Assembly: GCA_016648135.1 (NCBI GenBank) | Contig: JADDOH010008025.1 | Location: forward strand, 1-64,000 | Direction: 5' to 3' | DNA from: Agrypnia vestita | Lineage: Eukaryota; Arthropoda; Insecta; Trichoptera; Phryganeidae | DNA: 64,000 nt | In this document: piece by piece, positions 1-11,610 of the stretch | How the letters are laid out: the number at the start of each line of letters is the position of its first letter | How positions within the stretch are numbered: the first letter of the stretch is position 1 | Made by a program: the position numbers and the translations under genes | The notes under the pieces: generated by a model | The model's database searches: none | Seen by the model: the letters and a program-made list of their open reading frames with translations, nothing else | What the model was told of the DNA's origin: nothing

Positions 1-572
1 CATATATTCCTTAACGAGATTGTGATATCGTGAAATCATATTCCTGAACGAGCTTGTGATATCGTGAAATCATATTCCTGAACGAGCTTGTGATATCGTG
101 AAATCATATTCCTGAACGAGCTTGTGATATCGTGAAATCATATCCCTGAACGAGCTTGTGATATCGTGAAATCATATTCCTGAACGAGCTTGTGATATCG
201 TGAAATCATATTCCTGAACGAGCTTGTGATATCGTGAAATCATATTCCTGAACGAGATTGTGATATCGTGAAATCATATTCCTGAACGAGATTGTGATAT
301 CGTGAAATCATATTCCTGAACGAGCTTGTGATATCGTGAAATCATATTCCTGAACGAGCTTGTGATATCGTGAAATCATATTCCTGAACGAGCTTGTGAT
401 ATGGTGAAATCATATTCCTGAACGAGCTTGTGATATCGTGAAATCATATTCCTGAACGAGATTGTGATATCGTGAAATCATATTCCTGAACGAGCTTGTG
501 ATATGGTGAAATCATATTCCTGAACGAGCTTGTGATATCGTGAAATCATATTCCTGAACGAGCTTGTGATAT
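1..572. repeat. 34-bp satellite array (left end cut by window)
   Basis: About 16.8 head-to-tail copies of a 34-bp unit beginning catattcctgaacgagctt and containing the palindrome GATATC. Copies differ at a few fixed sites only (gagCttg/gagAttg, atCgtg/atGgtg), which points to recent amplification or homogenisation. The array starts before position 1. There are no variable spacers, so it is not a CRISPR. Confidence 0.97.
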
Positions 573-743
573 TTCAGTCACCTGGAGGTTTAGCGATCCT
601 TGAAATTAGATTCATACTTGTTAGTATTTTTGGAAACAGAGTCCTCTAAATTATCTTTGAGTCTAGTATATAACACTCGTGAAACAAATCCAATAAACTT
701 GCCATTGTTGCAAACTGCCTCGATTAATACTTAAATAATAGCT

Positions 744-1068
744 AAAAAAAAACAAACCCATAAAAGTTTTTGTCATACTCCCTTCCTCATTTACTAGTTG
801 AAACAAGTTTGGCGCTTACCCCATGCGTTGGGCTCGAGTCGGGTGACGCTACCAATGGGAGTAATAAAAAATTTCGAAAAATCCAAAATTATACTATAAT
901 AATTATTTTTTTAAACTAAAATTTGTAAGATCATTTTTATCATCGCCACGAGTCTGCCTGCAAAGTTTCAGCTCGAATGGATCACGGGAAAAGGGTTAAA
1001 AATCGATCCAAAGTTTTTTCGGCAGACAAGCAAGCAGACGCTACGAGTTAAAAGAAAGGGAGTAAAAA
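744..1068 (+). repeat. Interspersed repeat 'family A', copy 1
   Basis: About 325 bp. It starts with an A-run plus 'acccataaaa', then 'actccc(t)tcctcattt'. A conserved core reads 'tttcagctcgaatggatcac' and 'aaaaatcgatccaaag', and the end is 'aaagaaagggagtaaaaa'. The end pair ACTCCCTTTCT / AGAAAGGGAGT forms short terminal inverted repeats, so this is probably a non-autonomous DNA element (MITE). The same layout recurs at 2.3, 5.2, 9.5, 20.0 and 21.8-23.1 kb. Confidence 0.85.
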
Positions 1069-1879
1069 CGTTTCAAATACTTTATAAATATTAGGCTTCA
1101 ATTCAAGTATACCTGTGAATTGTGAATTTTTCAACAATGAATTGCATTCTTTTCCGTTTTGGCCACCATCGCTGATTCTTCAGTCTCCAGCTTCACGATT
1201 TTCACAATCACGTTGTCTATCAATCTTTCCATGAATTATTTGACTATGTGGGTTTTGGTACTTCTGGTATAAGTCTCGCAATTTATCCTAGATGTTGCAT
1301 TTTATATAACAACTATTTGGTAACGTCGTTGTTTTTATTCATTCCCTTAATTAAAAATATCTTCCTTGCTTATTCTATCCATTAAGCTATTAATCTGAAG
1401 CATAATTTACCTCCGTTTTTAATAATTATTTAAAAAAAAATCAAAAACAAAAATAAACTCCAAGCATAGTACGAACAATTGTCTTTGGGAGGCACAGTCA
1501 TCATCAGCGTCAATGACTGCTTCCTATTTGTATGGAGGATGGTCCATTGCGCAGGCGAAGAGTGTCCAGTGTCCAGTGTCCCAGTGGGGCAACTTTCGTC
1601 CTCTTCCACGGCAGCCAGAAGGGCTGATAATCTAAATCCAAAGATCGACACATTCATGACTTGCATTTGGGCTGATACTACTAGCTTTAAAGCGAACAAA
1701 CCACTTCCGGCGTGCCCTTTAGTTAATCGTTCCTTCGCCGAAATCGCGAAACGACTCAGTTGTACACCATTTTACGAAGTTGTACAGTGTTATGTGGCGT
1801 ACATGTATTGTTTTAGATGCGCATTTCAATAAACGAAGGAAAACATAGGTTACCATCTACAAGACAATATTTCCTCCTG
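1069..1879. other. Unassigned AT-rich sequence with one unrecognised ORF
   Basis: No recognisable gene. A 117-codon ORF at 1479-1832 (+) has no motif I can place. Part of it (about 1640-1790) resembles 26450-26600 at the nucleotide level, so a degenerate repeat is likelier than a gene. Confidence 0.4.
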
Positions 1880-2225
1880 TATTAGCGTACGGCTCTGGAT
1901 GCTGGGTATTGATTAAAAAGGATTAAATGTCTCTCCTTGTATTTGAAAGAAAAATAGTTTGAAGAACACGATAAAACGAGGTGCGATGGGCAGGGCACGC
2001 TGAAAGAAAGAGTAAATAGAGAATGCCAAAAAAGATTTTCCACACAAAGCCCCAAGGTAGACGCAGCGTTGGTAGACACAAACTCCGATGGCTGGATGGA
2101 GAGCAGCAAGACGTGTAAACTATAAGCATCAGGGATTGGAGGAGTACATGTCAGGGTGAAGGAAGATGGAGAGGAATGTTGGAGGAGGCCAACGCAAACA
2201 ATGGGCTGTGGAGCCATCGATGATC
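1880..2225 (+). pseudogene. LINE reverse-transcriptase C-terminal relic
   Basis: Broken + strand reading frames spell the end of a non-LTR RT ORF: a YGSxCW-like start, a GHA-type stretch, then GRRSVGRHKLRW and a DWRS...WRGMLEEA-type ending. These are standard 3'-terminal motifs of insect LINE ORF2. Stops and frameshifts make it dead. Clade not assignable. Confidence 0.65.
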
Positions 2226-2290
2226 ATGATTTTAATTAACGACTCTTCTTAAGAATTGTATTATGAAAAATGTCAATTAAAAGTCAAATG

Positions 2291-2614
2291 AAAAAAAACT
2301 AACCCATAAAAACCAAGTATTTATTATACTCCCTTTCTCATTGAAACAGGTTTTGCGCCTTCTCCACGCGTAGGGCTTGAAAATTAAGCAATATGTAAAT
2401 CGTTAAAATTTCGAAAAATCCAAAATTATGCTATAATTATTAAATTTTTTAAACGAATCTTTGTTAGATCGTTTTTATCAGCGCCACGAGTCTGCCTGCA
2501 AAGTTTCAGCTCGATTGGATTACGGAAACAGTTGAAAATCGATCCAAAGTTTTTCGGCAGACAACAGAGAAGCAGACAAGCAGACGCTACGAGTTAAAAG
2601 AAAGGGAGTAAAAC
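2291..2614 (+). repeat. Interspersed repeat family A, copy 2
   Basis: Same ends and core as copy 1: 'aacccataaaaaccaag', 'ctccctttctca', 'tttcagctcgattggat' and a terminal 'aaaagaaagggagtaaaac'. About 324 bp, nearly complete. Confidence 0.87.
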
Positions 2615-3147
2615 GAACTTCGCGATAAAAATGGCGGAGGCATGAATCTAATAATTTTGAAAGCTTGTGACTTAGATAGTTACTTATTTAAATATCGCAA
2701 ATGTATTAATTGTATTTGTTGTGTATTCTCCCCTTTTTGTCTTTCTTATGCCAACATGAATGTAAGTAATACGGTTATTTCTGTTTATACGATGGTTGAA
2801 TGTGTTACTATAGTTTATTCAGTCTAACGCCTAATTGGCAGGCAATCTGTAGTACATTGGCGCACTTACAGTAGTATTAAATAAGAAATGGACGTCTCCA
2901 CATGCGTGGGAGGTAATGAATGATTATAATAATTTTGTTTATATTAAGTACCTTTTTAGTAACGTTAAATAAATGAAAAACAAAATATTCACGATTACAT
3001 ATTCTTAAAAAATCTTATTTAAATAATAAGAATATTTTGGGTTTGTTCAAATCTTTCAGAACAGTGCTAATTAATACATTAATTGATAAATAATAAGTAT
3101 TATATTATACCACAAGGCAATCCGTGATTCCGCGTGACCATAAATTA
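2615..3147. other. AT-rich sequence, nothing identified
   Basis: Low-complexity AT-rich DNA. The 61-codon ORF at 2642-2827 lacks any recognisable domain and has AT-driven codons. I see no gene, RNA or repeat boundary. Confidence 0.5.
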
Positions 3148-4440
3148 TATTGTTTTTATTTTATTTTTTATTTTTTATTTATTAGAGACACTAACAGGAT
3201 AATGGGTACATGACACTCAGATAATAAACATTATAGTGAAGACTATGCCCATTATCCCAATTACAAGTGTCTTCGGCACGCTCTAGTAACATGTATTTTT
3301 GCAATTAATTATATTTCACATGTACATTTATGTATATTATATATTTGTGTTTGAGTGTAGTGCGATTAGTATTTAATGGATCTATAGGTTCATGTCGTCG
3401 TTTAGAAAATGGATGTTGTGTATGAGTGAGTTTTTAAACGAAGATAACGTGTCTGCAAGAATATCAGCATCAATGTTAGGGTCAGCACAATACAAATTAT
3501 ATGTGCGACACAACCTTGTAATGGGAGAGTAGTACCGACATTATTAGTGTGCTGACTTATTCTGAAGAACTCCGGGTTTCTTATACGGGGTTTAACATGC
3601 AAATTTATATCAGATAGACAGAGAGAATCAATAGCTCCGCTGAGAATCTTGTGTAGCACAATGAGATCGGATATTTTTCGTCGGGACTCAAGTTTGTGCA
3701 TCTTGAAAAAGGCAAGTCGATCTTCGTAGCTGTGAAGGTTATTGTGTTGACCAGCTTTGTATGACAAAATACGTAGAAACTTTTTCTGCACTCTCTCGAT
3801 TATCGTAATATGTGTTATGTAATAAGGTGACCAAATAACTGACGAATATTCCAATATACTTCGTACTAGTGATGTATAGAGAATTTTTAGACTTTGAGGA
3901 TTTTTGAGTAATTCTGGTGATAAATCCCAACATAGTATATGCCTTGTTTGTGATATTATCAAAGTGGTTTCCAAAAGTGAGTTTAGAATCTAGCATGACG
4001 CCCAGATCCCTTATTGAATCGACTTTAGCGAGTGGAACGTCACCCAGTTTATAAACAAATTCTATTTTTTAAATATTTTTAGTGAAACTAATACATGAAC
4101 ATTTCTTAGCATTAAGTGACATATTATTTGCTTTACACCAATTTGATAGTTCGTCCAGATCTCTTTGTAGGAGATGACTATCTTCCAGGCTACGAATGGT
4201 GGAATAAATTTTTAAATCATCGGCATATAATAGACACTTATTTCTTAATATATTTGGCAAGTCATTTATGAAGATAAGAAAGAACAAGGGACCAAGGTGA
4301 GAACCTTGAGGAACTCCTGAGGTGATAGAAACCGGAGATGAATCATATCCATTTACAGTCACCACTTGAGTTCGATGAGAAATGTAAGATTCTATCCATC
4401 TCAATAATTTTGGAAGATAATATGTTCTTAAACAATAAAA
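3148..4440 (-). pseudogene. 5'-truncated Jockey/CR1-like LINE with RT palm motif
   Basis: Minus-strand frames give the middle and end of a non-LTR reverse transcriptase. SGVPQGSHLGPLFFLIFIND is followed by the catalytic YADDLKI, then (after a frame change near 4000) LDSKLTFGNHF and SILEYSSVIWSPYY-type thumb/C-terminal blocks. At least two frameshifts break it. The low-coordinate end is an (AAATA)-rich tail preceded by 'aataaa', marking the 3' end. Everything upstream of the RT palm is missing, as expected for a 5'-truncated LINE insertion. The endonuclease is absent. Confidence 0.88.
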
Positions 4441-5193
4441 AAAATATTGACAATATTAAAACAGTACACAATACCTAGGTAATCTTTAAAAAAATTGGCA
4501 CTATGATATTTTGAAAGCATCATTAAAATATTTTTTAAATTAGACAAATTCTGAAAAAAAATCGTCGTTTCCATGGTTCCGTGATCTTAAATGTTAAGTC
4601 AGTCTGTTGTCGGAAAAGTTTTGGCAAACGCTGTATTGTGATGCCACACTAAAAATGACGTGAAATAATCTAAGAAAATGAAATGTATAATTTTCGGTGT
4701 TTTTGAAATATGAATAAAAAAATCGTGCGTGTACTCATGTACGTGCGGTAGAAATTATACTTCTACAAACAAAAACTTTCTTTAAAAAAGCTCGAAACAT
4801 TCGTGAACTCGCGTGTAAACAGAATCTGACAGCTGACAATGGCGTCGTTAGTTACGGTATCGCATGTTTCACTCTATGCTGCGCATGCAACACCCGTTGC
4901 AATAAAAAAATTACCCTAAATGCGTCAAAAGAACTTCAAAATAATTGTGTTTTGTTGTGAAAAGTATCAAATTATCCTTTTCAATCATTTGTCTTGATAA
5001 AATGTAATAAATTGAATAAACGTAAAAATATTTAACTATCAATTAAAATCAATAATATCATTACCTGCTTGTTATATAGTATAATTAATTTAATTAATTA
5101 TATATATAATTATCACAATATTTATTAAAAATTTATGAATTGCGAATTTGTGGTTATCATTTGTTATGGCGACTGATTCGAAACGAAAGCATC
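4441..5193. other. AT-rich sequence with a diverged interspersed repeat
   Basis: At 4715-4860 the motifs 'gtgtactcatgtacgtgcgg', 'ctcgaaacattcgtgaactc' and 'aatctgacagctgac' recur in the same order at 38805-39350, so this is a diverged repeat family. No coding capacity recognised; 4930-5190 is plain AT-rich DNA. Confidence 0.55.
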
Positions 5194-5515
5194 AAAAAAG
5201 TAACCCATAAAAAACAAGTTTTTATTGTACTCCCTTTCTCATTTACTAGTGGAACTGGTTTGGCGCTTAACCTACGCGTTGGGCTTCGGTCGAGCGACGC
5301 TAAGAAAGGGAGTAATAAAAAATTTCCAAAAATCCAAAATTATACTATAATCAGGTTCCGCGTCTACCAGACGCGTTGAAATATTTTCATACAACTTAGT
5401 AAGTCGCCACGAGTCTGCTTGCAAAGTTTCTGCTCGATTGGATCACGGGAACAGGGTTAAGTTTTTCGTCAAGCAAGTAGACGCCACGAGTTAATTAATA
5501 TAAAGGGAGTAAAAA
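5194..5515 (+). repeat. Interspersed repeat family A, copy 3
   Basis: Carries 'taacccataaaaaacaag', 'actccctttctcatttacta', an internal 'gaaagggagtaataaaaaat' and the terminal 'taaagggagtaaaaa'. A sub-block 'caggttccgcgtctaccaga' is shared with the cluster at 22.1-22.9 kb, so this copy belongs to the same subfamily. Confidence 0.86.
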
Positions 5516-6062
5516 GTATTTTTTATTCATTTGTCGATTCGGAAATTAAGAAGATTTTTATAAATGTTTAAAATATTCTCAAATCTTTCTGTCAAGAAGA
5601 CAAATTACGTTTAAACGTGTAGAATGATTTCATCATCCGTCATTCTAGGTGATCTTGCTAGCAGAAGCGGGTGTAGAAGCAATATTGTAGAACGTGGTAC
5701 AGAAAGTGTGCATTCTATTTATCCAGGTTAAGACACCAATAATCAGAAAATTGCTATTTTAATTTTTATTTATTTATTTATTTATTTATACCATATTGAC
5801 AGGGGGTATTAAGAAGGGGTGTATTTATTTATTTAGTGTTCCCTGTCTCCTTAGCTAGACCGAGGCCTGCGGCAAAGGCGACAGGATCATCCGTTGTCAA
5901 TGAGTATCAACCAGACATGGTGTAACAATTGAGCAGGTTAGCATATAAACATATGCAATAACTAAAGGATAAATATAATGTAGAGAAGAAGAAGTGAATG
6001 AGAAGAGTAATAATTATTTATATTGTATCTCCCTCGGCACGAGTTGATTTGACACGAACATT
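5516..6062. other. AT-rich sequence with a (TTTA)n microsatellite
   Basis: A TTTA run at about 5764-5791 and a second short one at 5820-5836 flank a stretch resembling a LINE 3' end ('ccgaggcctgcggcaaaggc'). No gene seen. Confidence 0.45.
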
Positions 6063-6640
6063 TTTAACCTTCGTAAGGTCTTCGGGTCAATTTTGACCCA
6101 TTTTGGGATGAATGAGCAATTTTCTCGAAAATTAACGGTTTTTAAATATTGATATTTTATGATTTTTATTTAATCGCTGTCTTATGCTTATTTTCAAATT
6201 AATCTTTTTTTTAAAACTTATGTTATTGTGCGTATGAACCTTTTTACTCTAACGGCCTTCGGGTCAAGTTTGACCCACAAGTAATAATAACAAGTTAATT
6301 TTTAACGCACAAAACGTTTTGTCTGGTTATCATTCATTAGAATTGAGGTAATTAGTTCTGATTTGTTTATAGGATCATGTTCATGTGGCTTTTGTAATTC
6401 TACCTACATTGCCAGTGATACAAAAACAACAGTACGATAATCTGTCTTTGATTATATTATTCTCTCAGTCTAACAATGCATTCTTTATTTCACCGTTATA
6501 AAACTAATTTGGCCTCTAGAAATGAGAGACAGTGAATAGAAATTATGTTAGAAGTGTTAGATGATCAAGAATCATATTCGGAAACAGAAGATTTTGATTT
6601 TGATTCATGAAAAATTTCTCATATTTTTTTTGCCGCAAGT
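6063..6640 (+). mobile_element. Possible piggyBac-like element remnant
   Basis: Begins TTAACC and twice carries a 'cttcgggtcaattttgaccc'-type hairpin (6087-6106; 6257-6276). TTAA followed by CC is the insertion signature of piggyBac elements. An acidic peptide (EVLDDQESYSETEDFDFDS, about 6548-6607) in front of a stop resembles the acidic N-termini of piggyBac-type transposases, but it is short and could be chance. A similar TTAACCC start occurs at the right edge of the window. No 3' end found. Confidence 0.3.
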
Positions 6641-6699
6641 TTCGTTAGACCCAATCGACGGAATTTTAACGAACGTTTCTGGTACCTCCCTGAAAATGA

Positions 6700-7926
6700 G
6701 CCTCTCTACGTGTCATATTGTACTCTGGCTCGGCCAGACGATCCCGCGGCATCCTCGGGGCGACAAGACGAGGAGAATCACTTCCCACCACCGCGCGCGC
6801 CTTCGAAGGCCTCCATTCATCGGCGGCCCTACCGAGAAAACCAGAGCGAAGTGGAAAGCGACGCCACGGCCCGGATCGACCAATCGCCGCCGAGTGACGT
6901 CATAGCCCTCCACCCCCTCCCGCTCCCCGATTGGCGGACGGGTTTGATCCATTCGGAAATACGAACAACCCGCGACGCGCTCGCTTTCCCTCCCAGCCCG
7001 CCGGGCACCTCGCGAAAGGCGCGGGGGGCCCGGAGCCACGCGCGCGCGAACGCCGCGACCTCGTCTGCTCGGCGTCCGTAAATTACCCGCCGGCCGCGCG
7101 CTCGCCGGCGCGCCGTACCGAGAAACTCGTCCGAGACCTCAGTGAGAGATTCGTTTCCTCGGCGTGTTGGACGCGTTCTTGTTATGATTTCTAGAAAGTT
7201 CTCTGCGAATCGCGACGAAATGGCTCCCGGCATTTTGAGACTGTGTGAGAATCACGTCTGCGACGCGTAGATCGGCTTTTCGCGATGTGAAACCGCGCGG
7301 TGGACGCCGATTTCGGCCTAAATGACGTCTCCGTTCGACGTTTTGCGCCGACATTCGTGTCAAAAGTGGGGATCGAGATTTGATCATTGACAAATCGTAA
7401 TGTGACCGTGAAATGTTAGTGTTTTCGATGGAAAATCGGCCATATACATGTCTAACGCGTTACTAAAGTGAAATATCGCGTATAAACAGTGTACAGACAG
7501 TCTGCGAAGGTTAACCACAACATATACACACGAATATATACCTTACATCGAATATCGGTCTAATATAATGTGACTAGAAAGCGGAAAATACCTGATGTGT
7601 ACTCGATACATCGAACCGTCTGAAATTTTCAGCGTTTTTCAGACTAAATTCGTTCGTAAACGCGCGCGACACAACATTAAAAAATAAATCTTTTTCATTG
7701 CCCATAAAAGCGCCTAAAAATAAACTTATTTCTTTGATGTAAATCATTATTACACCTTTCATATTTTGTTTGTGCGGAAATGCGAGACATAAAAATAAAT
7801 TACAACGGCTGTGGCCCCTTTGTGAACAGTGAATCACTATTGGGTGACTAATTATTGTGAAATAGTTTAGAAATTATGAATATTTCGATACGTTTTTTGG
7901 ATATCTGAAAGTACTTCTTTGACCAG
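6700..7926 (+). promoter_or_regulatory. CpG-rich promoter-like block and candidate non-coding first exon
   Basis: From 6700 to about 7350 the DNA is strongly GC- and CpG-rich in an otherwise AT-rich window. It holds a perfect CRE, TGACGTCA (6895-6902), a CCAAT box (6880-6884) and an inverted CCAAT (ATTGG, 6930-6934), and no TATA box. The long overlapping ORFs on both strands here are products of the base composition. A good splice donor (GACCAG|GTCAGT) follows at 7926/7927. No ORF runs open into it (the last ATG frame stops before it), so an exon ending there would be 5' UTR. It could serve the unc-13-4A-like gene 10 kb downstream, but no linking coding exons were found, so the assignment is inference. 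Confidence 0.5.
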
Positions 7927-8212
7927 GTCAGTGGTAGCTGTCTATTCTGTGCACATGTTTTATTAAATTTCCTCAAATCTATTTACACCTATATATTGCT
8001 ATCCTTGTAAAGTATTTTTCTTAGTTTTTATATTATTTTTTTTATTTTAGTTTAATCTTATATTATTTTTGTTACGTTTCAATATTAAAAATTAACTATA
8101 CGGATTTAATAATAATGACATCGAAAACATTGTAGTTGAGCGATACTGTCCATAGGAGGTTCGTGAAAATTCCAATTTGCTATAAACTTACGGAATCAAA
8201 TTTATCATTTTG

Positions 8213-8778
8213 AAAGGCTTTGGCAAAATCCAAGAATATGATCACTATAACAGATCCTTTTGAAAGTATCTTTGGTATAGAGTTGGGTGTCCTGATTCAA
8301 AAATGAAACAGAATTGACACCCAAATAAGTATTAAAGGAAATATTACGTTTCAAAGTTTCGAAAATTGCACCATATATACAAAATATATACTAAAAACAA
8401 AACACGTGAGCTATAAACAATAAAAAATGTTATGCAATAATAATAACAGAAGTTCCTATGTTCAGTATTTATCATATTTCTACTGTTTATGTTTCACGTA
8501 AGCATTTGGTATTGTCTATATATAAAATTGTCTTCGTATAAATCTTGTCTATGTTTTTACACTTCATCCACAGATATCGTCTTTCAAATGTCAAAGTGTA
8601 TGGTGCAATTTTCGAAACTTTTAAGTGTGTTTAAATATTTAATATTTTCTTCAATACTTGTTTGAGCGTCAATTCTGTTTTATTTTAAAATCAGGACACT
8701 CAACTATACCTAAGATATCTAATTTCAAAAGGATTTGTTTTATGATGATGACCATAATGTTGGATTTAGCCAATTGGT
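8213..8778. repeat. Long imperfect inverted repeat (foldback/MITE-like)
   Basis: Left arm (about 8213-8390) and right arm (about 8588-8778) are inverted copies. For example 'gaaattgcaccatata'-type sequence on the left matches 'tatggtgcaattttcgaaac' on the right, and 'ggtatagagttgggtgtcct' matches 'aggacactcaactatacc'. The spacer of about 200 bp is AT-rich. No transposase. TSD not resolved. Confidence 0.75.
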
Positions 8779-9497
8779 ATCATCTTGATTGGTCCGTAAG
8801 ATTTATTCTTGTTACGAACCATTTTTAGGTCTAAATTTCTAACACATATTCTAATACATGTCGTTGAAGACTTTATTAAGATCATATTAGTTTTTGTCTT
8901 CCCTGCTGGTCTTAATAACTTGATGATTGCTGTTCGATTATTTAATCTCACAAGATGGTCAAACAATAAATGTCTTACTTTAATAATCAACCCTGAAACG
9001 ATCAACACGCGTTAAGTAGGTGACAGTGAAATAAAATTATATTCCAAATAAAAGCGTACAGAGTTAAATTTAATTTTTTTAGAAATCATCTAAAATATAA
9101 AACTGAAATAAAAATAACGTATAACTAAAAAGAATCGTATGGTGACTTCAGATATTTTCTCCATAATTCTGCAATTAAAACTAACACTCAATGACTTTTG
9201 GCAGGGGCGTGCAGTGGAAACATTGAAGCATGATATTTACTTAAAACACATGTTTGAAAAAAAAATTAAAGTAAAATATAAACCTATTTCGTTATATTTC
9301 TATCACAATTGTTATCGTATTATTTAGAATTTTATAAATCATAATATTTTAATAAAAAATTGGATCTTTTATATAGCGCTGTTTTCGTGAGTACCTACTC
9401 GCCTAAAGCGAGATTCACACACAATAAAAAATATATTACAAAACAACTTATTGGCTAAAAAACTTATTTACTATTATTTATTCACTAGATGGCACGC
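8779..9497. other. AT-rich sequence, nothing identified
   Basis: Only AT-driven short ORFs on both strands (8766-9015, 9139-9327), none with a recognisable motif. No repeat boundary seen. Confidence 0.45.
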
Positions 9498-9804
9498 AAA
9501 AAAACTAACCCATAAAAAATCAACTTTTTATTATACTCCCTTTCTCACTGAATCAGGTTTCGTGCCTACTGCACGCATCGGGGTCATTACTCATTTGTAT
9601 TGATTCCAATTTGAAAAAACCATTAAAATTTCGAAAAATCATAAATTATACTATAATTGTTACATTTTATTTAGATCATTTTTATCGTCGCCACGAGGCT
9701 GCCTGCAAAGTTTCAGCTCGATTGGATCACGGAAAAAGGGTTAAAAATCGATCCAATCGATTTTTCCTGGCAGACAACAAGCCGCAGACCCTACGGAGTA
9801 AAAA
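9498..9804 (+). repeat. Interspersed repeat family A, copy 4
   Basis: Typical head ('aaaactaacccataaaaaat', 'tactccctttctcactgaat') and core ('gcaaagtttcagctcgattg'). The tail is eroded to 'cctacggagtaaaaatgg', so the right terminal repeat is damaged. Confidence 0.85.
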
Positions 9805-10330
9805 TGGAATTAACTTTTCTAACTATGTTAGTTGGGAGTGCCAGGAAGAATCGTGCGTTTTCGAGGAGTATACTAGGAGTGGGAAACATTAGGTTGTGTT
9901 GTAACGATCTGATTCCATAGGTTTTTATATGATTGTCTAAACAAGTGCGTCTTAAGTTGTTTTTGAACTGTGGTAAACTGTCTGCTTGTCTCAGTTTATT
10001 AGGTAGTACATTCCGTAACTTTGGTCCAGCCACCGCGAAAGCACGGTCACTAAACTTCAAACCTACTTGTATTAGATGTTGATGCTGAGCGAAGTGTTAG
10101 TTGTCTGTCATTTACGGAAAATGGAATATTAAAGTCGGTAATGTATTGAGGGGCCATGTTGTGAATGACCTTGAATGTTTCGAGGCGTAACTTATATTCA
10201 ATCCTCCCTGGTAATTAAAGCCAGTGAAGGTTTTGAAGTTGGTGTGAGAGATATTCGCAGATTTTGAAACGCTGATAATGAGTCAGATTGTAATTTGTTA
10301 ATTTCGTGAGATGTGCGTAGATACCATTAC
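9805..10330 (-). pseudogene. LINE RT C-terminal relic (SDRAF...AVAGPKLRN type)
   Basis: Minus-strand translation at 9791-10060 reads FSDRAFAVAGPKLRNVLPNK followed by an LPQFKNNLRRTCL-type block, a common C-terminal signature of animal non-LTR RT proteins. The first residues come from the neighbouring repeat. The region up to about 10330 has the same decayed character. Only the C-terminal tail remains. Confidence 0.6.
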
Positions 10331-11100
10331 AGCAGTGTTTTGTTAAATAAATATTTTATTCCCATAAAATATATTTTTTTGTAATAGCCATGATTCAATA
10401 TACTCGCCGCATGCGTCTGACTTTTACAATTCTCTCGGTTTAAAATTTTTAGGAATCCGCCTCAAAAGATTCCTGTGTATAGAAGAGATAGGAATGAATG
10501 TTCGTTATATTATTATATTAAGAAAACATTTCTGTTGCGCTACAGTTTCCTGGTACTGTTGGCAGAGGGGCAGAAATAGAATAAACAAAAGGGGATGTTA
10601 ATTATAACTTTATCAAAACCTAACTCGTCGGGAACAGCGAAATTATATAACAAAATATATACGTTTAAATAGAATGTTAAAAATAGGTTTGAAATAATTG
10701 GTAGGTCTTTAGAATGGGAATTGGACTGAAAATTGGTATTAAATAAATTTTAAAATCCCAGTAGGGTTTTTATTCAGAATATGATTCAGTGTTAAATTGT
10801 CAGCAAATTATACATTAAAGTAAATTCGCTAGTTGGCTGTAATGTTTACGAAATTTGTTACGGTCATTTGGTATGTTTATTTTATCAATGAGAAATGTAT
10901 ATGTGGAAAAAAGTAGTCTACCCATGTGCAGTTTGATAAAAAAATTATCACATAAAAACGTAGTTTTCATTATAAATCTTTTATATGAGAAGTCTCGTTT
11001 TCGTCACCTCAAAACTCGTCAAGTTTTTTATTCCACTCCAATACTTTGTTCTATCAATGTCCTTTTAGGTTTAACTGATAGGTAATATTTAGTCGATATC
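10331..11100. other. AT-rich sequence, nothing identified
   Basis: No domain-bearing ORF, RNA or repeat boundary visible. The 76-codon ORF at 10855-11085 is not recognisable. Confidence 0.4.
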
Positions 11101-11109
11101 CATTCTTAT

Positions 11110-11610
11110 GTCACGCTTTTATATTTTTTTCTTCTTCTTCCACCCCTTATCTTATCGGATCGGGGTCCCTGCACCGCATAGGAGGTTCCAACTTTTTCTA
11201 TTTAATTGCTTCTCTGCAACCTCGCTTCGCAGCAGTCTTCCAACTGCTTCCGCCAGTTCCTCCTAGGACGGCCCCTTGGTCTTCTGTCTTCTGGTCTTGC
11301 CCGGAATACCCGCTTCGGCAGTCGATTTGCCGCCATCCGAAAGAAATGATCTAGCCACCGTAGCTGTGATTTCTCGATAAATGTAAATAAGGATTCCACT
11401 TTGAAACCCTCTCTAATTTGCGTGTTTCTGATTCTGTCCCTTCTGGTACTCCTACTATTCCTCGTGGAAGTCTCATCTCGGCGGCCTGTAGCCTTGAGCG
11501 GGTTCCTTCGGTCAAGATCCAGTGCTCGTGGCCGTACACTAGGGTTAGCCTGAAAACTGATTTGAATACTCCCAACTTTGCTCGCTGGCTGAGTCTGCTT
11601 TTCTAAGTAC
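11110..11610 (-). pseudogene. LINE ORF2 C-terminal relic
   Basis: Two minus-strand frames, 11351-11575 (VYGHEHWILTEGTRSRLQAAEMR) and 11202-11399 (EKSQLRWLDHFFRMAANRLP, RPRGRPRRNWRKQLE), together spell the familiar YGxExW...EMR..LRW.GH..RM...RGRPRxxW order of insect/vertebrate LINE C-termini. A frameshift near 11375 separates them. The end toward 11110 contains a CTTCTTCTTC run, the minus-strand view of a (GAA)n tail. Confidence 0.78.

Noticed and set aside
1..572. CRISPR-like array
   Set aside because: Contiguous 34-bp repeats with no variable spacers, in a eukaryotic context; it is a satellite.
6713..7233. Long ORFs on both strands of the GC-rich block (108, 123, 134 aa)
   Set aside because: They overlap each other in several frames, are Arg/Pro/Ala-rich from base composition and show no domain; stop codons are rare in GC-rich DNA.
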